Origin: Unio delphinus
Taxonomy: Eukaryota > Mollusca > Bivalvia > Unionida > Unionidae
Length of the DNA stretch: 64,000 nucleotides
NCBI GenBank assembly: GCA_029339505.1
Contig: JAQISU010000210.1
Coordinates: forward strand, 13,407,501-13,471,500
Direction: 5' to 3'
Shown: positions 1 through 11,537 of the stretch, piece by piece
Numbering within the stretch: position 1 is the stretch's first letter
Layout of the letters: the number at the start of each line of letters is the position of its first letter
Translations under genes and position numbers: made by a program
The notes under the pieces: generated by a model
Told to the model about the DNA's origin: nothing
Database searches by the model: none
What the model saw: only the letters and a program-made list of their open reading frames with translations

Positions 1-486
1 ATCTATCTGTGACTACGTCTGGCGTACCGCATTTAGCGATTTCTACCAAATCATTGACAGGAACCACCAATCTAGAAGTAGGTCTTGGCCGTGGCAAAGG
101 CTAAAGACAGCTAAACAAACAACACCCCAAAGGTCACTTTCAGAGCCACTCAAATCTTTCTAAAACAAATACTATTTAAATTGCCTAATTCAATGGAAAC
201 TCAAAAGTTCCTTTTTATTTTTTTTAAACCTATGATGTACGTGTTCATTGAATGAATCTGTGAGTGTAGGTTCTTATTTTATAACAATCAAAGCCATGAT
301 AAACTTACGATGTTTCAGTGTGGTGTATTCTGGTATAAATGTTACAAGCCAATATCACAACATAACATAACACAATGCCACCTTTAAAAGTTCATAAGCT
401 TCTTCTGTTCACTCTTTCTGTTTTTTCAATTCTTTTACTGTCACGGGATTTTCCTTTTCTTCTTCCTGCTCATTTTTATTTCGTTT
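1..486. other. AT-rich leader stretch without a supported gene
   Basis: No coding region, RNA gene or repeat that I can support. Short open frames here have no recognisable motif. It flanks the decayed Maverick that follows. Confidence 0.5.
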
Positions 487-978
487 TCATTTCATGTCTC
501 TGTAAACGTGTCGAGCTTCTGCCGCCACGTGTTCAGAATTACTCTCCCCCTCCCCCTTATCCTCTTGTTTCTGTTGTTTCTTAGGGCAGATTGGAGACCA
601 ATGTCCTTTCTCTTTACAATGATAACAGGTATCTTGACTTTTGTATCTTCTTACACCTGTTTTGTATTTGTCACGCTCTGGACATTCTGTAGCCCAGTGT
701 TCTTTCTTCTTACAGATATACCATGTATCTTGACTTTTATCTCGAAAGGAGGGTGAGTAGTCAGTTGGCTTGTTTGAAGAAAACTTTTGTATGAAACAAC
801 GCAAAGCTCTGATCAGACGTTCAACTTGTTTAAGCTCTTCCATCTCCTGGTCAATATGAGAGTGAAATGAATACTGAAAGGTAATACATACACGGATCGG
901 ACATGAATATATATGGGTCATGGTCTTTAAAATGTAGTCATTTGACTTTTTGCAGACAAGATAAAAAGACCGCATCAT
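487..978 (-). pseudogene. Gag-like zinc-knuckle protein fragment
   Basis: An open frame of about 163 codons whose C-terminal half carries two copies of a CCHC zinc-knuckle unit spaced about 25 residues apart. The second copy (CYHCKEKGHWSPICP) keeps the C-x2-C-x4-H-x4-C pattern. The first (WYICKKKEHWATECP) has lost its first cysteine to Trp. Zinc knuckles of this kind are typical of retrotransposon Gag and of cellular nucleic-acid binding proteins. The tail is charged (KQQKQEDKGEGE). No protease or reverse transcriptase lies beside it, so I read it as a solo remnant. The N-terminal boundary is uncertain. It lies opposite in strand to the Maverick genes that follow and is probably unrelated to them. 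Confidence 0.5.
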
Positions 979-1046
979 TTTGTCGTGAAACGAGAAGACA
1001 GTAGAGACTGAAATTTGATGTATCGCCTCGCACAGCAGATGAAATC

Positions 1047-4000
1047 TTGGCTCAAATTCATGCTAGTGATTTTGAAGATGTCATGAGTGAGCGCGAATCC
1101 ATTCCCATACAGGCGACGTCCAAGCAAAGTTCACCACCCTTATTAAACCTTAAAAAGTACTATCACATTCAAGAGAAAGGAAAGCGTTCCTCTCGAAACT
1201 TTAGAACAACGGCTTACACGTACGCCGGAAGGTTTAAAGATTTCAAGTCCACTGTACCTTTGGAGAATACAGAGTGGTTCATTACCGAGGTGGGGAATCT
1301 GTGATAACTACAGTGAAACACAAATGTCAAGCTAAAGAAGACGATCGCTTGAGACTTTCTATTCCTCACGATAATTTTAATTCTCCCGTTAGGATCGAGT
1401 TTATCAGTCCATAACAATAGACACCTTCCAAAGTCATCGACACGATTCAATATGTGCAACAATCCAACAACAAGTTTCACATCACCGACGGAAAAGCCAC
1501 ACTTTTCATGACCCATGTATATCTATCCCAGGGGACAAAACCCAAACAGGTGTTATTAGTCGACAAATTTCGCAGCATTTACGAAGCCTCGTCCAAATTA
1601 AAAATTCTCAAGACCAAATGTTATTTAGCCCTCGACATCGTCGTGGGACGAACGTATGCCAACAAGAACGACATAGTATAATGGAAAAGAGCCTGGAAAA
1701 CTATTTAACAATCGTACCAAGCCAAAGAACGAAGTAAAGCAGAACTCCCGTTACAGCAAGCGGGTATATCCAAAGACACCCCTTGCGGCATTCCAGAGAT
1801 GCAAAAATTGCAAAGCGTCTTAGCGCCACGTTACACCTTGAAAGTACACCCTCAAGAAGTGCGTGGTCCACTTTTGTTTCGAGGCAACGATGTCAAAGAC
1901 GGAAAGTACATTCACGTCTATCATCACGATGTGCATTTTGATACCATTACCAGTATCACTGGATTTCTGAGATACAGTTACTACTGTGACAAATATGACT
2001 ATGGTTTTCACAAACGAGAACAACACAAACATGGTGGGTCGAAATGTGAGGGATGTTTGTCCTCTCAACCCTCTCTGGACAAAGGACAAGAATGAGTGCA
2101 ATGCCCTCCTGTTTGTTAGCGCACTTTTGTCAGTTCTACCTATTACCCACAACATTTGAAGATGCAAGTTTCACAGGACAAAAATACTTGTCAGCTTCTG
2201 CGATTGTGCCCTACTTGTGGACAAGTCAAACTTACGAATAGTGCCAAGTTTCCTGTTTATCCAGGGAATAAACGATGTCACATAAGTCACTAAATTGTGG
2301 ACTTGGAGCACGAATGTTACAATAAAAAATATCAACCCCAACAAGAAGAAGGTGTTCAGAAGAAAGGGAATGTTATTTTTTTTTATTTCGAATGCATGCA
2401 AAAGACCGATATTCACATTCCTAATAAGTGCATCCTAGAACCCATCTTTATTCATTGCCCACACTGCAGCAACATTCCTGGAGGACGTGAAAATATTTTT
2501 CGAGTGTCGAACACGTTGGCCAATTTTACGCAATGAATCCTAAACCCCATCGACGAAACGTGGAGTCCAGAAAACATCAAACTTTATGGAGATTGTCATC
2601 ACCATGCCAAGGTAATAGCTCACAATTTTTTGGGATACGATGGGCAGTTTTTGATCAGATACTATCCAAAACAAAGTACCGAACGTCATAAAGTAACTTT
2701 AAACGGAGCCAAAATCATGTATATGCAAGTAGGACAAGTACAGTTTAAAGATTAAATGATTTACTTGGCCATGCCTTTGAGTCGCATGCATAAAACGTAT
2801 TGAATGATGAAATGGCCAAATGTTATTATCCACACTTTTCAATACCGAAGCCAATAAACATGTAGTTCTTCCCCATTTGCCTGAGGCTGAAAAATTACGA
2901 CCCCGATAACATGCACACCGAGCAACAAGAAGCTTTCCAAGCTTGGTACCAGACTCACGCCTCGGATCCCTTCGACTTTCAAGAAGACATGTTAAAGTAT
3001 TGTCGATCTGGCGTGGACAATTTACGACGCTGCTGTGGAAAATTTCAATACTTATTCATGGAGCACGGAGACATCGATCCATTGAAAGAAGCTTGTACCA
3101 TCGCCAAAGCGTGTTCCTTAGTGTACGGAAAACGATTCATGCCCAAAAATACTCCAGCAGTCGTCAGTCCTCAAATGACGATCTTTGTCTAACGTCAATA
3201 CTCGGTCCAAGCAATACGTTGGCTACATTAATTGTGCGACAAAGAAGACAATTGGATCCAACACTCCCACAAAGGAGAAGTCGAAAAGACTATCGGAACA
3301 TATTCGGTGGATGATGGGACTTAGAAGACCCTCAAATAGTATATGATATTAACATCTGCTTATTTCACAGATGTCCCGTGTGCTACACTCAGCGTGACAC
3401 CAAAAATACGTTTTTACAACGGACTGTGAAAGACTTGTACCAGACAACTTGTCAGCGACGTTTGAAGTTAAAACAGCAAGGATAACAGGTGGTTGAAATG
3501 TGGGAACACGAGTACGATCAGCGTTTGAAAATTGATCCCCAATTTAAACGCATCGTAGAAAGTTACAAGTTAGTGGACCCCTTGGACACCCGGGATAGTT
3601 TGTACGGAGGACGAACGAATGCAACCTGTTTGCTGTACCATGCGGAGGAGAAGGGAGAAATAAAATACTTGGAGGTATGTTCGTTGTATCCTTACGTCTG
3701 CAAATGTTGTCACTTTCCCGTAGGACACCCATAATTGATGACAGAACACATTGACTTTTTATCAAATTCGACAGTACGAAGGATTTATCAAATGCAAAGT
3801 CTTGCCTCCCACAGACTTTTACCATTCCTTTTTACCTCACCATTGCCAAGGGAAACTGATGTTTCCTTTGTGTTGTACATATGCCGAAACGTGCAACCAA
3901 AACCAATCTTGTCAGCACAGAGAGGAACGTGGATTATTGTGGAATTATTTCAAGCTCTTGACCTGGATACCAACTGTTAGCAGTGTACGAAATTTACCAC

Positions 4001-4950
4001 TTTCCCAAAACACATCAATACCGCAATGGCGACGAGACACATACATTTAATTTTGCAGACTTCATCGATGCCGTTTTGAAACTAAAACAAGAAGGAGTGG
4101 CTATCCTTCCTGGTGACACACTCCTGGAGACTAAAATAAATTCAAACAAAATAATGGGAACAGAAAGGAATCTCTTTAGGCCACATCGAGAAAAACGAAG
4201 GAAGGCGATAGTTTGTAAAATGGCACTACGACCGTTTTTAACCAAGACGTAGTATTTTTCCGAACCCTTCCGATTCTTTCAGATGATTCACAACACAACC
4301 AAATACATGAAGCACGTGGACGTCCATTTTTGAGGACATGATCTTATTCAGTTACGAAGAAGAACTAGACTTTGTAGAAGCCGACAAATTTGGAAATGTC
4401 ATTATTGCGGCTTAGGTGACAGCCCACGCTCGCTTAATATTGTACGAAGTGTAATAACTGTTAAAAGATCGTGTGTTGTACTTTGACACCGACATTTGCA
4501 TCTACATTAAACGACCAAACCAGTGTAACCCTACCATCGCAGGAGACCGTTTAGTATCCTTGACCGATGAACATCCAGACGACAAGATTCTGTTTTGTAA
4601 GTGGCGGTCCTAAATAATACGGTCACGTATACCGAAACCTACAAGGAGAAATGCACACTGAATGTAAAGTAAAAGGATTGACTCTCAAGTATGGCACCAG
4701 TCGAGTGGTGAACTTTAACTTCCTACAAGAAGACTTACAGTCGGGTGAGGATGAAACGTTTAAAGTGACCACCCACGATCCGCTCAAGCTCGTCCGTTTA
4801 ACGACACACCGAGTCGTCAGACGGCTTGTGGAAAAAGTATATCAAATCGTGTACCAGATGAGTGTACGACTACCCAGTCACTTCACTTTACCGAACGGCC
4901 ACGTGGATAATGGACTTTATATAAAAAGGAACATTGTCCAAGACCAATAG
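1047..4950 (+). pseudogene. Maverick/Polinton protein-primed DNA polymerase B (decayed)
   Basis: This would replicate the element from a protein primer. It is now split by many stops and frameshifts over ~3.9 kb, but the order of B-family motifs survives. They are: an N-terminal Maverick-specific region (1047-2100) with a Cys/His-rich patch (2000-2300); an Exo I region at ~2375 reading FYFEC, where the catalytic Asp is Tyr; Exo II (NFLGYDGQF, ~2620); Exo III (LKYCRSGVD, ~2990); Pol motif A (YLEVCSLYPYV, ~3675, Asp replaced by Glu); a garbled motif B near 4220; and motif C (YFDTD, ~4476). The C-terminal region runs to about 4950. Catalytic losses plus stops make it non-functional. Family assignment is firm; exact start and end are not. 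It differs from the polymerase of elements A and B, so this is a separate lineage. Confidence 0.88.
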
Positions 4951-4984
4951 TTAATTTTTAACTAGAAATACCAATCGACACAAG

Positions 4985-5551
4985 ATGAATCCGATTAAAC
5001 AGACATCATTCACGTTCGGGGATTCTCTAGTGGAGTGCGATGGTATACCTTGAGATTGCAGTGATGCCAGACGCTGTGACCTTAGCGATACAGCAGGATA
5101 TCGTGGGAACTTTGCTACCACTACTACCCTTATATCTACCAGGGAAAGTGATGCCGTGTGTGTCAAGCCTGAGGGATGCGAAAGCGGTGCCACACGTTAT
5201 CGTGGCTTCTTTGGAATTTCAACAAATCTGCATCGAACTGAAGTGAGGAGAGTCAAATATTTGTTCCCTACGAGCATGCCTGAATACTGTAACTTTAAAA
5301 GTCGATTAAAAACCTTCAAAGATAAATAACCAAAATATCTGCCTAGACCAAATCATGAAGAAATAGCTAGAGCCGGAATTTTCTACTTGGGCGAAGGGGA
5401 TAAAGTCAAATGTTTAAGTTGTGGTGTGTCAATTTACGAGAGGGAAAAGAAAGGATTCGCTTACCTGGAACATAGTCGATGCTCTCCGAATTGTCAATAC
5501 CTAACCTTTAGTGGTACCTTAGTGATTGGAAGTGACAATACTGTCGTTTAA
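4985..5551 (+). pseudogene. BIR-domain (inhibitor-of-apoptosis-like) protein, decayed
   Basis: An ATG at 4985 opens a frame that runs to 5551 with two in-frame stops (TGA ~5051 and TAA ~5327). From 5276 it encodes a clear baculovirus-IAP-repeat domain: an Arg/Phe N-terminal helix (SRLKTF), then ARAGIFYLGEGDKVKCLSC, then the zinc ligands in the exact spacing C-x2-C-x16-H-x6-C (ending HSRCSPNC). In cells, BIR domains bind caspases or IAP antagonists. Large DNA viruses carry them to block apoptosis of the host cell. The conserved Trp-Pro after the first helix is now stop-Pro. No RING finger is visible downstream. It sits between the polymerase and ATPase remnants in the same orientation, so it was probably a cargo gene of this Maverick rather than a host gene. 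Confidence 0.8.
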
Positions 5552-6342
5552 CAAACCAGTTTTGCTTTGAGACAAACCTAAACCAGTATATAAACCCTCT
5601 TTTAAACATAATATTGAAGGATTTCCACAATAATTTCAAAAGAAGATCTACAAAGACATCTGGCAGGGACTTGCTAAAGAAAAATCTCAATTGGTGACTA
5701 TTGAACTTTAGTGTCGTGAAATTCACAAGAGGAAAGTGACAAAAATCAACCAACGTGTCAGATTTCTCTGGATCAATGGTGTCTGTTTTACGTACAGAAG
5801 TGGTGTGTGTAGCTTATGATTTACACCCTCATTGATTGTACGTGACTGGAAAAGTTGGGTTTTATAGGCTTAGACAAACGATTATTATGCTCAAGTGTTT
5901 TTTTTTGTAAAATCCATCGTCGAATCGAACAAGTAATTTTTAAACCTGTTTTACGGACAGTGCTGGAAGAAGGACAAGAATCAGCCACCGAGGACAAACA
6001 CTTTGTTCTTGACAGGACTGTCATGAACATTCCCCCACAAAGACCCTTCCGAGAGGATACGTATGTGACTGTACCCCATGTATAGACTATAAGAACATTA
6101 TACTCTACATCTAGGACACCTTGGTTACCTAAACGATGTTGTACAGAGACCAATTTATATTCCATTTCGATCGTTACCAAGTGTTTTGTATTCCTGTACT
6201 TATCCACTTGGCTTTTATGTATTTTTATCTTTCGTGTTGTTCCAATTTTAACATGAATTGAAATAAAAGTGTTTTGAAAAAAATATTAAAACCCTCTTGT
6301 CTTCTCTGTTTTTGTGTCAATAGTATCATAACCTGCACTACT
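5552..6342. other. Degraded spacer between IAP-like gene and ATPase
   Basis: No frame longer than ~76 codons and no motif I recognise. An AATAAA at about 6262-6267 could be the old polyadenylation signal of the upstream gene. An isolated reverse frame at 5821-6207 has no recognisable domain. Confidence 0.4.
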
Positions 6343-6968
6343 ATGGCTAACTCTTTTATTTCTACTCCTTCCTCAAAGTCATTGACAAACACTTAGATTA
6401 TTCTAGCTGGGAGGCCTTGTATCTTCGTCATCCTTTTAACATGTTAATTGCTGGACCGAGCGGTTCAGGCAAAACCGAATTTTCAGCATATTGCAAGAAA
6501 GTCAATGTGATTCCATTGTGTTTGTGGAAGGCATTCCTAGAGAAAACGATGGGATCATGTCTGACTCTAGTCAAACTCATTTGGTCATTTTTGACGACAT
6601 GTTCGGAGAAGAGGAAGAATAAATTAAACTGTGGTTTACACGTAAAGTTCATTATCGTAAATCGTAATGCCAGTGTAATTTACATTACACAAAATTTGTT
6701 TCAACAAAGTAAAGCCCATCGTACCATTAGTCTCAATGCTCATTACGTGGTCTTTTTTAAAAGTCCTCGAGATAAATCGCAAGTTTAAGTCTTATCCAAA
6801 CCTTGGCTGACTAAAGTGTATAATGATGCCACTCAAACTCCACAAGCATATTTACTCATAGATTTAGAACCTTCCTCTCCCGATTGTTTGCGATTTCGTA
6901 CCGATTTGTTTCACGTTTGGTGTCAAGACGGAAGTCCTGTCGTGTACACGTCCTCGTCGTCGACATAA
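6343..6968 (+). pseudogene. Maverick genome-packaging ATPase (FtsK/HerA-type), decayed
   Basis: Packages DNA into capsids in the Maverick/adenovirus-like group. Walker A is GPSGSGKT (~6450), preceded by the family-typical RHPFNMLI. The Walker B strand LVIFDDMFGEEEE (~6585) lies in another frame. A sensor-like stretch reads IYITQNLFQQSKAHRTISLNAHYVVFFKSPRDKSQV (split here only by description of its two halves), followed by a stop (~6786). The C-terminal part then continues to 6968 (LLIDLEP). At least one frameshift between Walker A and B and several stops inactivate it. It belongs to the same block as the polymerase and BIR remnants. It is not closely similar to the ATPase of elements A/B, which supports two independent virus-like lineages in the window. 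Confidence 0.82.
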
Positions 6969-7048
6969 TAACAACAACTAAACCAATCTATAAAACCTTG
7001 GTAACTTTGACCTTGTCTTATACATTGTCAACATGATGTCCCATCAAA

Positions 7049-7560
7049 TTGATTCGTGCCTTGTACGGTATCAATCTCGAACAAAATCCACAAATACGTG
7101 CTCACGTCTTAGAAGCTAGTCTCAAAGAAGTCTTACGATGGTTTACGGTGACAGCACGTCAAATGCTGCATGGCATCAATCACATCCACATCAAACCAAA
7201 CGCTTTTTTGACAGAAACAAAAAGTAGCTTTGACGCAACTGGCTGATCCTCGCATTTACACTAAATAATAAAACCAAATCATTTTGAAACCTGGAGGTAG
7301 CGATTCTCAAGAAGGTGTCATCATTCGTTCCCTTTTAAAATGGGATCCCAATGCTTTCAAAAATCACCCAAAGAAAAAGGACAAACAAACCTCTAAGAGA
7401 AAAAAAACAATGGTGCCAAGACCAAAACAAAGAAAAAGAAAAGTCCAAAGAAAAGAGATGTCACCCGCAAAAGAGGCATATCGACCAGAACGCTACCTTA
7501 CCTTCGTAACCAACGACCTGCAGCACCAGTGACCGCGTTTTCAGTAGCCTAAGTTTCTTC
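7049..7560 (+). pseudogene. Small basic Maverick core/minor-capsid-type proteins (remnants)
   Basis: Two broken frames. The first (~7049-7246) contains an amphipathic segment (HVLEASLKEVLRWF) that resembles the helical segment of the better preserved gene at 8305-8752. The second (~7284-7532) is very Lys/Arg-rich (KKKDKQTSKRKKTMVPRPKQ), as expected of a DNA-condensing core protein. Neither starts cleanly with ATG. Placement directly after the packaging ATPase fits a Maverick structural block. The assignment is by composition, position and resemblance, so it is tentative. Confidence 0.4.
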
Positions 7561-8304
7561 CACTTCTCCGTTGCTGGTGACGCCAACCGAATTCAATTTG
7601 ACAACCGTTCTTCCTAATTTGATGAAAACATTGTAAATCTGCGTCTCCCAAAACGTCTCCTCCACCGGTGACACCGTCTTCCCCATTAGCGGAAGTAGCA
7701 GCTGCTGACTAAGTACCTGCCTCAAAAGTCAAAGTCCAAAAAAGATCTGGAATGATAAAGAGTTTACTGGATTTGTCCTATCAATAACTGTCCCGATTTT
7801 GTCTATTGCGAACCCCTTCAAGACGTGTGTTACCTTTCATGAAGTTGATACGACGGAAAGATAATCAGTGGCGTCGCATTCCAGTATAAAAATTACTTGA
7901 GGACAACAACGTAAATTAGTATTGTTTGTGCTACTTCTGAACGCCTAATTATGTCTCCTCAAACACGTGCACACCACAACCATCGGCGTTCTGCTGTCCA
8001 AAAGGAAAAGGAAAAAGACGATCTCGTCATTCTAAACAACGTTTAGCCAAACATCGACATCATCCCCTAAAAATACACAGCCATCCAAAGAAAAGGAGAA
8101 GTCACTAAAGGGGAGGCATATTATTTTTACTTAAAGATGCAAAAAAACTAGCTAAATCAGCTCAGAACCGAACAAGTGTCTTTAGCGAAGCTTTTAATGA
8201 TTTAACAAAACACGCCGTTACCTTTTTGAAGAAGTGTTAGAAAAGAAGATAAACGAGGGTGTGTAGCAAGTCTTTGACATCAGTGTATCTCTGGAACGAA
8301 CAAG
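7561..8304 (+). pseudogene. Degraded Maverick structural region with Lys/His/Arg-rich stretch
   Basis: Most frames are closed. Around 7985-8110 one frame is strongly basic (runs such as KGKGKRRSRHSKQRLAKH), like a protamine- or pVII-like core protein. A short stretch after 8130 (KLAKSAQNRTSVFSEAF) is open for ~40 codons. No intact gene and no enzyme motif can be supported. Confidence 0.35.
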
Positions 8305-8752
8305 CAATGGTGTCACCTCGCACAAAACATTCTTATTCACACCACAAAGGAAAGAAAAGAAAAAGACTACATCCTCGTTTTGCCAAACACAAAGAAATGT
8401 TGTCCGTCCTGCCCAAAGCATCTCCAACCATGCAAAAACAAATCATTAAAACGGCCTCCAAAGATGTCATCGATACCGTTTGCGAATGTTGTTTGAATGT
8501 CTTGAAGACACTATACCCTTGTCTCCACACCAGAAACAATGCTTAGCCAAACATCGACACGTTCGTCGTCAAATGGTTCAAAAGAAAATTGCCGTCCGTC
8601 AAAAGAAAACGATGTTGGCGCAATGCGGAGGATTTTTTTCCTTTCTTGTTCCTTTCTTGACAGGCTTAATACCAGGTTTGATACAAGGGGTGACACAAGG
8701 GATGACCCAAGGGATGTCCCAAGGGATACATCAAGGAATGGGTAGAATATAA
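8305..8752 (+). pseudogene. Maverick membrane-active minor capsid-like protein
   Basis: A basic N-terminus (HHKGKKRKRLHPRFAKHKE) is followed by a helical segment with the Cys pair ECCLNVL. After a frameshift near 8500 comes an L-x-x-x-Q basic helix (SPHQKQCLAKHRHVRRQ). Then comes a Gly-Gly-hydrophobic segment (CGGFFSFLVPFLTGLIPGLI, 20 residues) and a short Gln-Gly tandem repeat (TQGM/SQGI x4, 8680-8740). This order, basic helix then GG then hydrophobic tail, is the layout of small Maverick virion proteins thought to act on membranes, like adenovirus pVI/pX. One frameshift splits it. Its role is inferred from layout only. Confidence 0.55.
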
Positions 8753-8762
8753 AAAAGGTCTA

Positions 8763-9400
8763 TGGAGCACCATGATCTCTGACATAACCTTTGACAGCCC
8801 ATATAAGGACGAAACTGACTTTGGTCCCTTACAAGCGATGGATAAAACACTATCGTTGGCAAGAACAACAAACCTTCATTTACCACCCAATCCTCGTTTG
8901 ACCGAGATGTCCCAATTACAACACAAACTGCAATCCTTGATGCATGTCTGAATCCGAAAAATCACAAAAGTACAGTTATCTCTTAAAGGGACTGCAACTC
9001 ATTCATCGAAAAGCTGCAGACCAAACAGCACTACCCACTCGGGCCGATTTTAAAGCTCTAATGAATAGTCCGTCGCCATCACTTTCTACAGTGGACAATA
9101 CAGACGTCATCCCACCTTTACCCAAGGAAGACGAACCCCATGATATCTTTCAAACACCCACAGCCACTCCCAATGGGGGTAAGATTGTAGCTTCCTAGTT
9201 GACTCCTTTCCCCACTCCCCGACAAGAAGAACTCAAAACATGGGTTAAACATATGATGGCCACTCCTCCTTCAACAAATGGGAAAAAGAAAAAAAGGAAA
9301 CCAGAAGTGAGAAAAGAATACCAAAGCCATCCCATTAGCTCCTCCACCACCACCACCACCACCACCACCACCATTAGTATTCTCCACGATTACTACTAGA
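8763..9400 (+). pseudogene. Maverick-associated protein of unknown function (decayed)
   Basis: Consecutive frames in this region look like one former gene: a segment ending LTEMSQLQHKLQSLM (~8920), a helical MSESEKSQKYSYLLKGLQLI (8944), then a Pro/Thr/Ser linker, and a second conserved-looking block TPRQEELKTWVKHM (~9205). It ends in a (ACC)n run at ~9343-9372. A similar two-block protein follows the minor-capsid gene in other Mavericks, as far as I recall without alignment. Stops at ~9196 and a frameshift near 8945 break it. Function unknown. Confidence 0.4.
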
Positions 9401-9908
9401 CAATTAGAGACTATGGAAAAATGTGTCCCTCATTGAATAGTGGAGCATCAATGGAAATGGAATGGAAGGTTACAAAGAAAGCAGACCCCTAAGACCAAAC
9501 AGTAGAAGTAGTGATAATGCTTTCCAGATGGCAATAACAGGAACACCTTTTAATCATCTGTGTTTTCCAAACACTTAGAGAATACAATGAGGGACATGAT
9601 CGGAAAAAGATTGTTATGGATGTAAAACCGATCATCCCAGTCAAATGCAACACGATAAATGTCTGATGATGAGTCAAGAAGAATAATTGGACGATTATCT
9701 GAACGAAGCTTGGAGTCTCATTTCAGATGAAGCGGTGTTATATCAGTGGTAACTTGCTTGATCATTCCTCTCCGCCAATGTTTGCTCGAGAGATTGATCA
9801 CATCAAAGCTGTCTTGGCACAGAGTAAGGAGACGAAGCAAACAAACAGTTACCTGACAGACCTTTTCGAGCAAAAAGTTTCGTTCGAATTAATGACGCAT
9901 CATCACCT
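9401..9908. other. Degraded spacer before protease remnant
   Basis: Short open frames only (for example 9727-9969 plus). A Ser/acidic stretch near 9690-9750 may belong to the protease N-terminus, but no motif supports this. Confidence 0.3.
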
Positions 9909-10496
9909 GTGCAGAAAAAAAAAACAAGGCCACAAAACCATGGATATATGGGAACTTTATTATGTTTGAACCGTAGTTCATACACTGATTCTTGGAATCC
10001 TGTAGTGTGTGCTAAAGATGAACTACCTCATCGCAAACCTCAAGAGAATCTAGCTTATGTCATTAATACAGATGACAGTCATCTTCCAGGAACTCATTGG
10101 GTAGTTGTCTACTTGTCTCAAGAGGGTTGTGTGGAATATACTAATTCGTATGGATTACCTCCTTTTGGATGACGATGTCATCGACGTTATGAGAAGAAAT
10201 GTCCAGACGACAAGATCCAATAATGTGAAATTACAAAGCACACATATAATGGTGTGCGGACAATATTGTGTCTAATTTTGTATCATCGCAGTCTTGGATA
10301 TTCTTTAGAACATTTAGTGACTTATTTTGATCGTCAATTGTCTCAAAACGATGACAAAGTAGATCGATGGTTTTGTGATCATTACGGCTATCTGTTCTTT
10401 TTAGCTTGGAAACGTAGTGTAAATCAATGGCCCAATGACTTCCAGCAGTGGAAATCTCAATTTCATTCACAACGTTGTCGACCTAGTCAAAGATAA
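9909..10496 (+). pseudogene. Adenain-like cysteine protease of the left Maverick (decayed)
   Basis: Adenovirus-type (C5/C48-like) maturation protease that would process virion proteins. The catalytic His is in LPGTHWVVVYL (~10090). The acidic position is changed: the usual D/E-S-Y-G is TNSYG (~10142). The Gln/Cys half is in another frame (IMVCGQYC, ~10250), with a recognisable C-terminal helix LEHLVTYF (~10310). At least two frameshifts or stops lie between 10170 and 10270. It lies last in the row of plus-strand Maverick genes, ending ~110 bp before element A begins. Confidence 0.75.
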
Positions 10497-10603
10497 TGTA
10501 TTGGTGTTATTGAAAACAATGTTTGTCATTTGAATAAAAAACTGTAAGTTTAAAAAAATTCAAATGTTTGTTAGTTGAAGAAAAAACTGTGTTTTGTTAG
10601 TTG

Positions 10604-10609
10604 TTTGTT
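10604..10609. repeat. Probable 6-bp target-site duplication, left side of element A
   Basis: TTTGTT precedes the left end of A and recurs at 25679-25684 directly after the right end. Polintons make 5-6 bp duplications. The flank is T-rich, so chance identity is possible. Confidence 0.5.
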
Positions 10610-10920
10610 AGCAGCAGAAGGGGCGAATCAGACAACATTTTTAGACAAGTTTTCACTGAAATCACGCTTAAAAACAATGAAACCAATGACATCAGACCCC
10701 CAATGTGTGTGTGAATCTGATATCGTTTCATGGATTAGGTCCAAAAAAAAATATGAAAAAATCAATGAAATTAATGAAATCCTCCATCGATTTTTTGGGA
10801 AAAAGGGACTACAACGTCGTTGTCACTCACCCTCTCCGCTGCTAGAACTTTAAGTTGGGGTTAACCGAATATTTGATCCAGTCCGATACGATATCGTGTT
10901 CGAGGGTCATGTAAATTTAT
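10610..10920. repeat. Left terminal inverted repeat of element A
   Basis: Matches the reverse complement of 25368-25678 with small differences over ~310 bp. The C-terminal codons of the ATPase (10861-10920) lie inside it, so the right repeat carries a copy of that coding end. Confidence 0.9.
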
Positions 10921-11532
10921 TGTTACAAATCCGTGTGGGGCAGACTGAGCATGACTGAAGAAATTTCTAAATTGATTGAAGTCCATATCGGAGCACCATG
11001 TCTGCCAAATATTTCGTAGCGTATGTGTATCAACGCCGTTGAATACAGCAAGCATATTACAGTTATCTCTAATCACTTTTGGAATCTGAGTGTAGCGTTG
11101 AGTGACATAGATCACATCAGTGTTTTTATGCCTGCCTCTGGAAAATATTCTAGCAGGATTTTTTTGATTATCTAACATGACATCGTCGTATACAACTAAA
11201 TTGTTGATACTTCAATCGAGGTCATTCACGGATGGCGCCTCGTCAATATCGGTTATAAATTCAATAACATCCTCGGCGGCAATCTCTGAAGCGTTTTCAT
11301 TAAAATCTTTTAGCACTTCATAGCATCGTTGATCATCTACGCTAGGGGCAATTAAATACAACTTATCCCACTTCATCCATCTCATTATTAAATTGAGCAA
11401 CAATTGCGTTTTACCGGATCCAGATGGTCCGATTATAATTGCGCGGATAGAGTTTGGTAGCGCTGCATGATGCTTCACTGGTTCTCTTGTTTTAGTCGCT
11501 GAAAAATCAATTATATTCATATCTCTATACAT
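10861..11532 (-). pseudogene. Packaging ATPase of element A (one internal stop)
   Basis: FtsK/HerA-superfamily ATPase that pumps DNA into capsids. About 223 codons: start MYRDMNIIDF at 11532; Walker A GPSGSGKTQ near residue 36-43; Walker B strand LVVYDDVM near residue 115; a Gln sensor in IYVTQRYTQIP; and the C-terminus RIGLDQIFG, which lies within the terminal repeat. A single TGA at 11212-11214 falls just before Walker B. Element B has GGA (Gly) at this codon, so one substitution separates A from an open frame. Its start codon is only 5 bp from the divergent start at 11538, an arrangement kept in B. Confidence 0.88.
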
Positions 11533-11537
11533 AAATT

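Noticed and set aside
6343..10496. A major capsid or integrase gene in the left Maverick
   Set aside because: No frame shows capsid-type or rve motifs; these genes seem lost or outside the window.
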